Numbered from the stretch's first letter, positions 42,105-50,552 are shown. The stretch is DNA of 64,000 bases from Albimonas sp963977235 (GCF_963977235.1 NZ_CAXBOD010000021.1:3010-67009); one strand, 5' to 3'. Notes: generated by a model from the letters alone, not told the origin. Translations and numbers: made by a program.

Positions 42105-43146
42105 TCCCGCCCCCGTCGGCCCTGCGGCCCCCCTGGTCGACCCCTCCGCGCCCGGATTTTCCGAGGTGCTGGTCGAGGCGATCCGCGGCGACCTTCTCGA
42201 AAGCGTCCACCGCGGCGCGATCGCGATCTGCACGCCCTCGGGCGAGGTCGTGCAGGCCTGGGGCGATCCGGAGCGGGTGATCTACCCGCGCTCCTCGTGC
42301 AAGATGCTCCAGGCCCTGCCGCTGGTCGAGAGCGGGGCGGCGGCGGACGCGGGCCTGCGGTCCGAGCAGCTGGCGCTCGCCTGCGCCTCGCACAACGGGG
42401 CCGCGATCCACTCGACCCGCGTCGCCGCCTGGCTCGAGGGGCTGGGCCTGTCGGAGGCCGACCTGCGCTGCGGCCCGCAGGAGCCCGCCGACCTGCCCGC
42501 GCGCGACGATCTGATTCGCGCCTGCGCCTGCCCTGACCAGACCCACAACAACTGCTCGGGCAAGCATGCGGGGTTCCTGACCCTGAACCGTCGCCTGGGC
42601 GGCGGGGCGGAGTATGTCGAGGTCGACCACCCCGTGCAGCGCGCCGCCCGCGAGGCGATGGCCGAGATGACCGGGGACCCGGATCTGGGCTACGGAATCG
42701 ACGGCTGCTCGGCCCCCAATTTCGCAACCACGCTGAGGGGCTTTGCGACCTCGATGGCGCGCATGGCCCGGCCTGCGGGCCTGGGCCCCGCGCGCGAGGC
42801 CGCCGCCCGCGCCCTGGTCGAGGCGATGATGGCCCACCCCGAGCTGGTGGCGGGCGAGGGCCGCGCCTGCACCGGCATGATGCGCGCCATGGCCGGGCGC
42901 GCCGCGATCAAGACCGGGGCCGAGGGCGTGTTCGGCGCGATCCTGCCGGGCCTCGGCCTGGGCGTGGCGCTCAAGATCGACGACGGCGGGACGCGGGCCT
43001 CGGAATGCGCGATGGCCGCGATCCTGGTGCGCCTGGGCGTCGCCGAGGCGGGCCATCCCGAGGTCGCCTCGCGCCTCAATCCGCCCCAGAGCAACCGCCG
43101 CGGCCTGCGGGTCGGAGAGGTGCGCCCCGCCGCCGCCCTGGGCTGA
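42097..43146 (+). CDS. Asparaginase of the Rhizobium etli (ReAV) type
   Basis: A 349-residue asparaginase unrelated to the classical E. coli enzymes. The catalytic S-x-x-K is in YPRSSCKML (Ser66, Lys69). ACASHNG (Ser98) and NNCSGKHAG (Cys153) agree with the active-site serine and zinc-binding cysteine of the R. etli enzyme, and DGCSAPNF gives the second Cys. A later AIKTGAEGVFG supplies the distal Lys. It hydrolyses L-asparagine to aspartate and ammonia. The ATG overlaps the sigma-factor gene by eight bases, suggesting co-translation, an odd pairing. Confidence 0.88.
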   Translation: MTDPAPVGPAAPLVDPSAPGFSEVLVEAIRGDLLESVHRGAIAICTPSGEVVQAWGDPERVIYPRSSCKMLQALPLVESGAAADAGLRSEQLALACASHNGAAIHSTRVAAWLEGLGLSEADLRCGPQEPADLPARDDLIRACACPDQTHNNCSGKHAGFLTLNRRLGGGAEYVEVDHPVQRAAREAMAEMTGDPDLGYGIDGCSAPNFATTLRGFATSMARMARPAGLGPAREAAARALVEAMMAHPELVAGEGRACTGMMRAMAGRAAIKTGAEGVFGAILPGLGLGVALKIDDGGTRASECAMAAILVRLGVAEAGHPEVASRLNPPQSNRRGLRVGEVRPAAALG

Positions 43147-43321
43147 GCCCGCCTTGCCGCAGCGTTGCCCCGCGGCGGGCCGGTTGGGAATTTGATAACC
43201 ATCATCGTGGGTTGGCGGACGCGTTCGTCAACTTCGCCTTCACTCCCGCCGGGCTATCCCCCTCCTCGGTGGAGTGGACATGGCCGGATCGGAACCCCGG
43301 CCAGATGATGGGAGCAGCAAG

Positions 43322-43699
43322 ATGAACATGGTGACTCGACTGGCCCCGCGTCGGACCGATGCGGCCCTGGACCTCGAGGCTCTGAAGGCGCTCGAGGATG
43401 CGCTCGGCCCCGATGAGTGCGCCGAGCTGGTGGACGATGGCCTGCTGGAGGCGACCGATCGCCTGGTGGCCATCGAGCGCGCGCTGGAGGAAGAATCCTG
43501 GAGCCGGCTCGGACGCCTGGCCCGTGAACTGGCGCTGATCGCGCCGCGCATCGGCCTGACCTCGCTGGCTCTGCAGGCCGAGGCGCTGGAGGATTGCTGC
43601 CAGTGCCTGGACCGCACCGCGGCCCACGCGGTCGGCCAGCGCCTTCTGCGCTGCGGCGAGGCCGCCTTGTCGGCCAGCCTGCTGCGCCCGGCCGGCTGA
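43322..43699 (+). CDS. Small helical HPt-like protein without the phospho-histidine
   Basis: A 125-residue all-helical acidic protein. The order of helices (LEALKALEDALGPDECAELVDDGLLEATDRLVAIERALEEESWSRLGRLARELALIAPRIGLTSLALQAEALEDCC) resembles a histidine phosphotransfer (HPt) bundle. The segment LARELALIAPRIGL sits where HPt domains have A-H-x-L-K-G-x-A, but Arg replaces His. It could be a degenerate HPt, an inhibitory partner of a kinase, or unrelated. Start ATG 43322 with GGGAG eight bases upstream; a second ATG two codons later is possible. Followed by a GC hairpin. Confidence 0.6.
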   Translation: MNMVTRLAPRRTDAALDLEALKALEDALGPDECAELVDDGLLEATDRLVAIERALEEESWSRLGRLARELALIAPRIGLTSLALQAEALEDCCQCLDRTAAHAVGQRLLRCGEAALSASLLRPAG

Positions 43700-43733
43700 C
43701 CCCCGGCCCCCGGACGAGCCGAGACCTGACCGT

Positions 43734-43758
43734 GGCGCGCCGACCCTGTCGGCGCGCC
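43734..43758 (+). terminator. Perfect GC hairpin after the HPt-like gene
   Basis: 11-bp stem GGCGCGCCGAC/GTCGGCGCGCC with loop CCT, 34 bp after the stop. No T-tract, so termination strength is uncertain. Confidence 0.5.
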
Positions 43759-44118
43759 CGTCGCCGTTGGGAAGACCTCGGGGGCCTTCGAAGCGTCCTC
43801 GGGCGTCGCCGCGCGCCCCGGGTTCGTCGGAACGGGGCCCGTCCCTGCGCCTGACCGCCGCCGCCCGTGTCCCGGGAGGGAGCGGCGCGACCCCGTTGCG
43901 CCCGGGACCCGCCGCAGGCCCGCGCCGCGTTGCCGCGTCAGGGCCCGGGACCAGCGGCGCTCGGGATCGGCCGAGGGCCGGCTCGGCGGGCCGGACACGG
44001 CGTTGCGGGCGGCGAACCAGCGCTCTGCCGCGATGATTCGGAGCCCGGGACGAGCGGGGCCCGGGCTCGGCCGCGGGACCAGTCCGGACGGTCGGGGAAG
44101 GTCTTGCCGGCGTCGGAG

Positions 44119-44153
44119 CGCCCGCCCGCCTGCGCACGCGCAGGGGGCGGGCG
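44119..44153 (-). terminator. Long hairpin after the aminotransferase gene
   Basis: A 15-bp stem with one bulged G (arms 44119-44134 and 44139-44153, loop CACG), 23 bp beyond the aminotransferase stop on the minus strand. It lacks a clear T-tract. Confidence 0.5.
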
Positions 44154-44175
44154 GACGTCCGGGCCCGGCCGTGGC

Positions 44176-45423
44176 CTACTCGGCGGCCTGGGCGAGGGTT
44201 TCGTGGTGGCGGGCCAGCGCCGCGTCGGGATCGGCGAGCAGCTTCTTCACCCCGCGCGCGGCCTGGCGGATGCGCTGCTCGTTCTCGACGAGGCCCAGCC
44301 GCACGTAGCCCTCGCCATACTCGCCAAAGCCGATGCCCGGAGCGACGGCGACCGCGGCCTCCCGCAACAGGATCTTGGAGAAGGCCATCGAGCCCAGCGC
44401 GCGGAACGGTTCGGGCACCGGCGCCCAGGCGAACATGGTCGCGGGGGGCGAGGGGATCTCCCACCCCGCGCGGGTCATGGCGTCGACCAGCACGTCGCGG
44501 CGCCCCTTGTAGAGGGCGCGGATCTCTCCGATGCAGTCCTGCGGGCCGTTCAGCGCCGCGGCGGCGGCCACCTGCACCGGGGTGAAGGCGCCGTAGTCGA
44601 GGTAGCTCTTGATCCGCGACAGCGCGCCGATCAGCCGGGCGTTGCCGACCGCGAAACCCATGCGCCAGCCGGGCATCGAGTAGGTCTTGGACAGCGAGGT
44701 GAACTCCACCGCGATGTCGCGCGCGCCGGGGACCTGCAGGATCGAGGGCGGCGGCGCGTCGTCGAAGTAGATCTCGGCATAGGCGAGATCGGACAGCAGC
44801 CAGATGTCGTGGCGCCTGGCCAGCCGCACCAGCTCGACGTAGAAATCGAGGTCGCAGACCTGCGCGGTGGGGTTGGAGGGGAAGTTCACCACCAGCGCGG
44901 TCGGCGCGGGCACGGTGTGGATGCAGGCGTTCTCGACGTCGCGCAGGTATTGTTCGGGGTTGAAGCGCCCGCCCGCCACGGGGATGTGGCGCAGCGCCCC
45001 GCCCGCGATGATGAAGCCGTAGGGATGGATCGGGTAGGACGGCGAGGGCGTCAGCACCACGTCGCCCGGCGCCGTGATCGCCATGGCGAGGTTGGCGAGC
45101 CCCTCCTTCGAGCCGAGCGTCGCCACCACCTCGGTCTCGGGGTCGAGCGTCACGCCGAAGCGGCGCTGGTAGTAGGCCGCCTGCGCCCGGCGCAGGCCGG
45201 GAATGCCCTTCGAGGCGGAATAGCGGTGGGTGCGCGGGCGCTTCACCGTCTCGACCAGCTTGTCGACGATATGGGCGGGCGTGTCCTGGTCGGGATTGCC
45301 CATACCGAAGTCGATGATGTCCATCCCATCTGCGCGGCAGGCGGCCTTCAGCCGGTTCACCTCGGCGAACACGTAGGGCGGAAGGCGCTTGATGCGGTGG
45401 AACTCGTCCGAGGGTCTGGGCAT
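44176..45423 (-). CDS. Class I/II PLP aminotransferase, AlaC-like
   Basis: A 415-residue fold-type I aminotransferase. The PLP lysine is Lys246 in SLSKTYSMPGWRMGF. NFPSNPTAQVCDLDFY, SDLAYAEIYFDD and IIDFGMGNPD are close to the AlaC/YfdZ and LL-diaminopimelate aminotransferase group. AlaC is a glutamate–pyruvate aminotransferase for alanine synthesis. Which substrate is used here cannot be fixed by eye. Cytoplasmic homodimer. ATG 45423. An inverted repeat CCCGACG/CGTCGGG (45464-45485) and a TATAAC on the minus strand (about 45492-45497) lie upstream and may belong to its promoter. Confidence 0.87.
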   Translation of the reverse strand: MPRPSDEFHRIKRLPPYVFAEVNRLKAACRADGMDIIDFGMGNPDQDTPAHIVDKLVETVKRPRTHRYSASKGIPGLRRAQAAYYQRRFGVTLDPETEVVATLGSKEGLANLAMAITAPGDVVLTPSPSYPIHPYGFIIAGGALRHIPVAGGRFNPEQYLRDVENACIHTVPAPTALVVNFPSNPTAQVCDLDFYVELVRLARRHDIWLLSDLAYAEIYFDDAPPPSILQVPGARDIAVEFTSLSKTYSMPGWRMGFAVGNARLIGALSRIKSYLDYGAFTPVQVAAAAALNGPQDCIGEIRALYKGRRDVLVDAMTRAGWEIPSPPATMFAWAPVPEPFRALGSMAFSKILLREAAVAVAPGIGFGEYGEGYVRLGLVENEQRIRQAARGVKKLLADPDAALARHHETLAQAAE

Positions 45424-45653
45424 GGGCGGGGTCTCTGGTCGCGGCTGTCCGGGGGTTTCCTTCCCCGACGTTCTTCCGCGTCGGGTGGGGCGTTATAGGC
45501 GCGAACGGCGGCGGAATGAAGGGCGTATCGCGGCGCGACACGAGCGGCGAACGCGGCGCCCCCGCGCCGCGCCGCCGGTGCGCCTGCGGCCCCCTCGGGC
45601 CGGCGGCGCCGGCCCGCGAGGCGCGCCCGCCGATCCCGCCCGCCGGTCCGCCC

Positions 45654-46337
45654 TCAGGGCGCGCCAAGACCCGCCAGGTAGTGCGCCAGGCTGCGGTCAG
45701 GGCGCTGGGGGAAGACCTCGGCCAGCGTCTCCATCCGCTCGATCCGGTCGAAGCGGAAGTTGCGGTAGTCCTGCCGCGTCTCGCACCAGGCCATCAGCGT
45801 CCAGCGCCCGGTCCAGGCGATCAGGCCCAGCGGCCAGACGGTGCGCGAGGACGGCTCGCCGGACGCGTCGCGATAGTCGAGGCGCAGCTTCCGGCGGGCC
45901 TCGCAGGCCTCGCGGATCGCCTGGTGACGCGCGCGCATGGCGGCGTCCGAGGGGATCACCGGCGCGCGATAGGGCAGCGCGTCGGCCTCGGCCAGCAGGC
46001 GGTCGTCGAGGATGGCGCGGATCTTGGCCTCGGCCGAACGGGCGGCGGCGGCGAGCGCGGGGTCGGTGAAGGCCTGCGCCAGGCGGCCGCCGACCAGCAG
46101 GGCCATGACCTCGGCGCGGCTGAACATCAGCGGCGGCAGGTCGAAGTCGGGCGAGAGGCGATAGCCCACCCCCGCCTCGCCCGCGATCGGCACGCCCTGG
46201 GCCTGCAGGTCGGCGATGTCGCGGTAGACGGTGCGCAGGCTGACCTCCAGCGCCTCGGCCAGCGCCCGCCCGGTGACCGCCAGCCGGCGGCCGCGCAGCA
46301 GGGTGACCAGCTCGAACAGGCGGTCAGCGCGGCGCAT
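45654..46337 (-). CDS. YafY-type HTH/WYL-domain transcriptional regulator
   Basis: A 227-residue regulator. The N-terminal winged HTH (MRRADRLFELVTLLRGRR, VSLRTVYRDIADLQAQGVPIAGEAGVGYRL) is of the DeoR/YobV type. The C-terminal WYL domain senses a ligand: LRLDYRDASGE, VWPLGLIAWTGRWTLMAWCETRQDYRNFRFDRIERME, with W-T-L and R-x-F-R-x-D-R-I near canonical. Proteins of this sort often regulate neighbouring VOC or dehydrogenase genes; here the only candidate target upstream is its own promoter. The start ATG 46337 is chosen over an extended frame of Arg/Pro-rich residues. Confidence 0.88.
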   Translation of the reverse strand: MRRADRLFELVTLLRGRRLAVTGRALAEALEVSLRTVYRDIADLQAQGVPIAGEAGVGYRLSPDFDLPPLMFSRAEVMALLVGGRLAQAFTDPALAAAARSAEAKIRAILDDRLLAEADALPYRAPVIPSDAAMRARHQAIREACEARRKLRLDYRDASGEPSSRTVWPLGLIAWTGRWTLMAWCETRQDYRNFRFDRIERMETLAEVFPQRPDRSLAHYLAGLGAP

Positions 46338-46845
46338 GGGCGGATCGCGGTCCGGGGGCGTGAGGGCGCGGCAGGCGCCGACGCACGGCCTCCGGGCCGG
46401 GCGCAAGACCGCTCCGGCCGGCCCGCGCGCCGAGGCGGGGGGCGGTGGTCATGACGGGGGCTCCCTTCCGGGCTGGAGGCTGGCGTGACGCTCATCACGT
46501 GACGTCTGGCACGCCGCCGCTGTCAACCTCCTGTCAGCAGACTGGCGGCGGCCGGCCGGGACCGGCGCCGCGAGGCTCGCCGCCGGCGCCGCGGCGCCCC
46601 CAAGGGCGCCCAGGCCGGCCACGCGCCGGGGCGGACCGCGAGACGGCAGGCGCGGCCGCCTTGCACCTGGCGCGACATGCAAAGGGCGCGCCCCCGGCCC
46701 GCCGCCGGCACGGACGACGGCCCGCGACGCTCCCGAGGCCAGCTACCGGGCCCCGCCCGCAACCCGCGCCACCTCCGCCCGCCGCGGCGAGCCGACGGCC
46801 TGCAACCCGCGCAGGCCGTCGCGCCGCGGCCCGGCCGAGGCCGGC
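46338..46845. other. 508-bp gap with a candidate operator
   Basis: No gene is seen between the WYL regulator and argB. The region around 46490-46540 is the likely promoter of the regulator and holds the CTGTCA direct repeat listed separately. The remainder is GC-rich with no signal. Confidence 0.5.
46520..46536. promoter_or_regulatory. Candidate WYL-regulator operator
   Basis: Two CTGTCA hexamers (46520-46525, 46531-46536) stand 11 bp apart, one helical turn, about 185 bp upstream of the WYL regulator start. TGACGCTCATCACGTGACGTC nearby adds a TGACG/CGTGA palindrome. Direct repeats on one helix face fit a dimeric regulator; unproven. Confidence 0.35.
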
Positions 46846-47733
46846 TCAGGCGCGGCGGATCAGCGTGCCCGCGCCGTGCGAGGTGAACAGCTCCAGCAGG
46901 CAGGCGTGCGGCGCGCGGCCGTCGAGGATCACCACCGCGTCCACCCCCGCCTCGATCGCATCCAGCGCCGTGCGGCACTTGGGGATCATCCCCCCCGAGA
47001 TCACGCCCGAGGCGATCAGCGATTCGGCCCGATCCTGGGTGATGTCGGTCATCACCTCCCCGTCCTCGCCCTTCACGCCGGCCACGTCGGTCAGCAGCAG
47101 CAGCCGCTCGGCCTTCAGCGCCCCCGCGATCGCCCCCGCGGCGGTGTCGCCGTTGACGTTGAAGGTCTCGCCCGCGCGCCCCACGCCCACCGGCGCGATC
47201 ACGGGGATGTAGTCCGAGGCGATGAAGGTCTCGAGCAGCCCGGGGTTCACCTCCACCGGCGTGCCGACGAAGCCCAGGTCCAGCACCTTCTCGATGTTGG
47301 ACTCCGGGTCGCGGGTCTTCTTGAGCGTCTTTTCGCAGATCATCAGGTCGGCGTCCTTGCCCGACAGGCCCACGGCCTTGCCGCCCTGGCGGTTCAGCGC
47401 GGTGACGATCGCCTTGTTGATGCGGCCGGCGAGCACCATCTCGACCACCTCGACGGTGGCCTCGTCGGTGACGCGCAGCCCGTCGACGAATTCCGAGCGG
47501 ATCGCGAGCCGCTTGAGCATCTCCTCGATCTGCGGACCGCCGCCGTGCACGATGATCGGATGCACGTTGCACTGCTTCATCAGCACGATGTCGCGCGCGA
47601 ACCGCTCCAGCGCCGCGGCGTCGCCCATGGCATGGCCGCCGAACTTCACCACCACGCGCGCCCCGTCGTATCGCTGCAGGAAGGGCAGCGCGTCCGAGAG
47701 GGTGCGGGCGGTGGCGATCCAGTCGCGTTTCAT
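46846..47733 (-). CDS. argB: N-acetylglutamate kinase
   Basis: A 295-residue amino-acid kinase, second step of arginine synthesis. ATP/substrate motifs: VVVKFGGHAMG, PIIVHGGGPQI, NVNGDTAAGAIAGAL, LLLTDVAGV and SGGMIPK. An N-terminal helix (about 1-22) ahead of the first strand is the feature of hexameric, arginine-inhibited NAGKs, so feedback inhibition is expected. ATG 47733. In relatives argB follows engB on the same strand; here a plus-strand gene and over 1.3 kb intervene. Confidence 0.96.
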   Translation of the reverse strand: MKRDWIATARTLSDALPFLQRYDGARVVVKFGGHAMGDAAALERFARDIVLMKQCNVHPIIVHGGGPQIEEMLKRLAIRSEFVDGLRVTDEATVEVVEMVLAGRINKAIVTALNRQGGKAVGLSGKDADLMICEKTLKKTRDPESNIEKVLDLGFVGTPVEVNPGLLETFIASDYIPVIAPVGVGRAGETFNVNGDTAAGAIAGALKAERLLLLTDVAGVKGEDGEVMTDITQDRAESLIASGVISGGMIPKCRTALDAIEAGVDAVVILDGRAPHACLLELFTSHGAGTLIRRA

Positions 47734-48420
47734 CGGCAGTCTCCCAAGCAGCGCCCGCGGCGAGACAGGCCTGCCGGGCGACCGGCAAGGTTCCTAACCC
47801 CAAGCGCCCCGCGGGGGAAGGGGCCTGCGCCGCTCGCGTCCCGCGAAATCGCCCGAGGGGGGGCATCCGCGGCCGGTCGAGGCCCGCGCCTTGGCGGAGA
47901 TCGCGGCCCTCCTCCAGGCCCGGCCCCGCGGTCGGCGCTCGGTCGGCGCTCGGTCGGCGCTCGGACGCGCGCGTCATGGACCGGCCTGACGTCGCTGCCC
48001 TATACCCGCGCCTCGCGCCGCCGCGCCCATTGCCGGCGACCGATTGTCCCGCGGCCGGCCTCACGACCCCGAATGCCAGCATTAAGTTTCATCTATTCCA
48101 GCACCTTGAGCGTGGCGGCCCGTCCTGCGGTATGAAATTCGCTCCCCCCCGCCAGACCCTCTGGCGCCCATGCGTCAGCCGCCTCGCCCGGCGCCGCCAG
48201 TCCCGCGAAAAACCGTTTCGTGCGCAAGGGGTTGGCCTCGCTCCCGGCGGCCCCGCCCGGAGCGCTTCGGGTCGGCTCTGGCGCTCTTTCGTCCAGGGGT
48301 TCACGCGAATGCAAACCAGCCTTCGCCCCGACAGCCGATGACGGAAGCGCTTCAGGCCCCTAAGTTGTCCGGCGTTGGGGGGACCCTCTGTGCAGGCGCC
48401 CCGTGCGCCGGGAGAGAGTC
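47734..48420. other. 687-bp divergent gap between argB and the PRC-barrel gene
   Basis: No gene is recognised. It has three perfect 11-bp tandem units (47931-47963) and a less GC-rich section at about 48070-48140 (CATTAAGTTTCATCTATTCC) that may hold promoters. A 69-codon frame from ATG 48132 has no convincing ribosome binding site and an Arg-rich product, so it is not called. Confidence 0.5.
47931..47963. repeat. Three perfect 11-bp tandem repeats
   Basis: GTCGGCGCTCG is repeated three times without mismatch (47931-47941, 47942-47952, 47953-47963). The 11-bp unit equals one helical turn. Confidence 0.9.
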
Positions 48421-48813
48421 TTGAAACGCATTGTCGAGAGAGACCTGCAGGTTGACGAGACGCCGGTTCTGACGCCGTCCGAAAACATGCGGGGAGTGGC
48501 GGTCCAGGGCGCCGACGGGCGCAGCCTGGGGCACGTCGACCACGTCGTCATCGACAAGCGCGCCGGCCGGCTGGCCTATGTGGTTCTGGCCTATGGCGGC
48601 GTGCTGGGCATTGGCGAGCGGCTGCACCCGCTGCCGTTCGACGCCCTCGCCTACGACCGGTCGATCGACGGATACCGCGCGATGGTGACCCGCGACGATA
48701 TCGAGGGCGCGCCGCATTCCCTGGCCGACGAGCGCCGCTGGTCGGATCCCGAGTGGCGACGCAAGATAGATTCGCACTTCGCGATCCCGGGCGGTCTTCG
48801 CTGCGACGCCTAG
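48421..48813 (+). CDS. PRC-barrel domain protein
   Basis: A 130-residue protein built on a PRC-barrel-like domain: MRGVAVQGADGRSLGHVDHVVIDKRAGRLAYVVLAYGGVLGIGERLHPLPFDALAYD. These domains, found in photosynthetic reaction-centre H subunits and RimM, bind proteins or membranes; stand-alone versions are often stress-linked and of unknown function. A TTG at 48421 is chosen because GGGAGAGAG lies just before it; a GTG at 48403 is possible. The stop codon TAG is part of a large inverted repeat. Confidence 0.78.
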   Translation: MKRIVERDLQVDETPVLTPSENMRGVAVQGADGRSLGHVDHVVIDKRAGRLAYVVLAYGGVLGIGERLHPLPFDALAYDRSIDGYRAMVTRDDIEGAPHSLADERRWSDPEWRRKIDSHFAIPGGLRCDA

Positions 48814-48871
48814 GCGCCTGAGCGCCGGGGAGCCTGAAAACCGGGCGCTTTAGCCCGGTCCTCAGGCGCCT
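48812..48871 (+). terminator. Nested inverted repeat at the 3' end of the PRC-barrel gene
   Basis: Outer arms AGGCGCCTGAG (48812-48822) and CTCAGGCGCCT (48861-48871) are a perfect 11-bp match. An inner hairpin CCGGGC/GCCCGG (48841-48846, 48853-48858) has GCTTTA in its loop. The outer left arm begins within the stop codon. Likely a terminator or mRNA 3' end structure. Confidence 0.55.
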
Positions 48872-49119
48872 GCCCCGAAGATCCCGGACCCGCTGCGGAA
48901 CGGGGCCGGGCGCGGCGCGGTCCGTCTTCCCTCCGTTGGCGCGGCCGCGTCGCCTGCGCCCTGGCGCGCCCCTTCGGGCGGTCGCGCCGGGGCGTCTTGC
49001 GTGCGTCCGCCGTGTCGCCGGGTACGAACGCGGCGCTCGTCCCGCGCCGATCCCGGACCGCCGCCGCGCGCCCCCTGCCAAGCGTCCGGCAGCGCAATTC
49101 CATCGCCGCGTTCCGGTCT
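48872..49119. other. Non-coding gap between PRC-barrel gene and engB
   Basis: About 250 bp of GC-rich sequence between convergent genes. Nothing recognised besides the inverted repeat at its left edge. Confidence 0.5.
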
Positions 49120-49779
49120 CTAGAGCTCCAGCAGCCCCGCCACCGCGGCGCGCACCCGCTCCAGCCCCGTGTGTTTCTGGGAGGAGGTCGTCAGGATCTC
49201 CGGATAGGCCGCGGCGTGCCGGGCGAGATCGCCCTTCAGCGCCTCGGCCACCTTGTCCACCGCCCCCGCGGCCGGCTTGTCGGCCTTGGTCAGCACAGCC
49301 TGGAACGGCACGGCCGAGCGGTCGAGCAGGTCCATGATCTCGTGATCGACCGACTTCGCCCCGTGGCGCCCGTCGATCAGCAGGAACACGCGGCGCAGCG
49401 TCGGCCGCCCGGCCAGATACCCGCGCAAGGTGGCCTGCCACTGCTCGACCAGCTTCACCGGCGCATCGGCGTAGCCATAGCCCGGCAGATCGACCAGCCG
49501 CAGCCGGTCGCCCATCGTGAAGAAGTTCAGCGCCTGCGTGCGCCCGGGCGTGTTCGAGGCCCGCGCCATGCTCTTGCGCCCGGTCAACGCGTTGATCAGA
49601 GAGGATTTGCCCACGTTCGAGCGTCCGGCGAAGCAGACCTCGATCCGGTCGGCCGGCGGCAGGTGGTGCAGTTCCGGGGCCGAGAGCAGGAAGTCGACCG
49701 GTCCCGCGAACAGCAGCCGACCGGCCTCGGCCAGTTCGGGGTCGGGATCAGGGTCGACGACAAAGGGCGTGCCGCTCAT
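49120..49779 (-). CDS. engB: Ribosome biogenesis GTPase EngB (YihA/YsxC)
   Basis: A 219-residue TRAFAC GTPase for 50S subunit assembly. G1 AGRSNVGKSSLI, G2 region SNTPGRTQ, G3 VDLPGYGYA, G4 TKADK, and the C-terminal TSSQKHTGLERVRAAV. ATG 49779 lies in an ATGA overlap with the MOSC gene stop, so the two are translationally coupled within the yidC–MOSC–engB operon. Confidence 0.96.
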   Translation of the reverse strand: MSGTPFVVDPDPDPELAEAGRLLFAGPVDFLLSAPELHHLPPADRIEVCFAGRSNVGKSSLINALTGRKSMARASNTPGRTQALNFFTMGDRLRLVDLPGYGYADAPVKLVEQWQATLRGYLAGRPTLRRVFLLIDGRHGAKSVDHEIMDLLDRSAVPFQAVLTKADKPAAGAVDKVAEALKGDLARHAAAYPEILTTSSQKHTGLERVRAAVAGLLEL

Positions 49780-50552
49780 GCCGCGGCCTCCGGGATCGTG
49801 ACGAGGTCGCCCTGCGCGACGTCTCCCCCTTCGATCACCTCGGCAAAGACGCCGAAGTTCTCCGCCTGACCCAGGCCGGTCAGCAGCGCCAGCATGTCGA
49901 GATCCCGCTTGCCGGTCTCGGGATCGGCATGGGTGGCCGAGCAGCGGCCGATCGGCTCGGTCACCCGCAGCAGGCAGGCGCCCAGGCGGATCTCGCGGCC
50001 GATCCAGGAGGTCTCCTCCCAGGGCGCCAGCCCCTCGATCCACAGGTTTCCGCGAAAGCGCCGCCGATCCATCGGCCGGCCCGCAGCCTCGGCGACCGCG
50101 GCAAGCGAGGCGTCCGAAAGGACCGAGAGCCACTGCGCGGGCTGGTCGGTCATCCCGCGGCCCGGCGCATGGGCGAGCCTCGCCGGGCGCGGGGCGCCGG
50201 CGGGGATCAGCGCATCGGCCCAGGCGACGAAGGCGGCCTCGCCCTCGGGCGTGGCGGGGTCGACGGTCAGGGGCGGGAGGTCGGGGTGGCGGAAGGTGAT
50301 CTCCCCGCCTCCCTCGAGAACGGCCTCGCCCTCTGCCGTCACCGCCATCAGCGAGGGGAACGTCGCCCCGCGCAGGAAGGTCGAGCACCGCGCCCAGGCG
50401 GGCGCGTCGAAGTCGAAGCGCGACTTCTCGTGGGCGAGCGCCCAGACACGGTCGCCCGGCAGGGTCCGCCCGGCCTCCAGCGCGACGCGCGCCAGCGCCT
50501 CGCTGCCCAGGGCCTTCACCGGGTGGCGATGGATCGCGCTGATCCGGGGCAT
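49776..50552 (-). CDS. MOSC domain protein
   Basis: A 258-residue protein with an N-terminal β-barrel (ISAIHRHPVKALGSEALARV, DRVWALAHEKS) and a C-terminal MOSC domain (RRFRGNLWIEGLAPWEETSWIGREIRLGACLLRVTEPIGRCSATHADPETG). The RCSATHADP Cys is the position that carries sulfur/molybdenum cofactor in this superfamily (YcbX/MARC-like). Molybdenum-cofactor-dependent detoxification is possible but not shown. In alphaproteobacteria this gene usually sits between yidC and engB, as here. Confidence 0.88.
   Translation of the reverse strand: MPRISAIHRHPVKALGSEALARVALEAGRTLPGDRVWALAHEKSRFDFDAPAWARCSTFLRGATFPSLMAVTAEGEAVLEGGGEITFRHPDLPPLTVDPATPEGEAAFVAWADALIPAGAPRPARLAHAPGRGMTDQPAQWLSVLSDASLAAVAEAAGRPMDRRRFRGNLWIEGLAPWEETSWIGREIRLGACLLRVTEPIGRCSATHADPETGKRDLDMLALLTGLGQAENFGVFAEVIEGGDVAQGDLVTIPEAAA

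Larger units (their letters stand above)
43700..44175. other. 476-bp GC-rich gap between convergent genes
   Basis: No gene is seen. It holds a perfect hairpin at 43734-43758 and a bulged one at 44119-44153, with several CCCGGGAC-type repeats between them (around 43866-43955, 44044-44085). Confidence 0.5.

Noticed and set aside
47931..47963. CRISPR array
   Set aside because: The repeats are 11 bp, directly adjacent and without spacers.
48132..48341. 69-codon plus-strand frame upstream of the PRC-barrel gene
   Set aside because: No ribosome binding site and a basic, low-complexity product; likely chance in GC-rich DNA.
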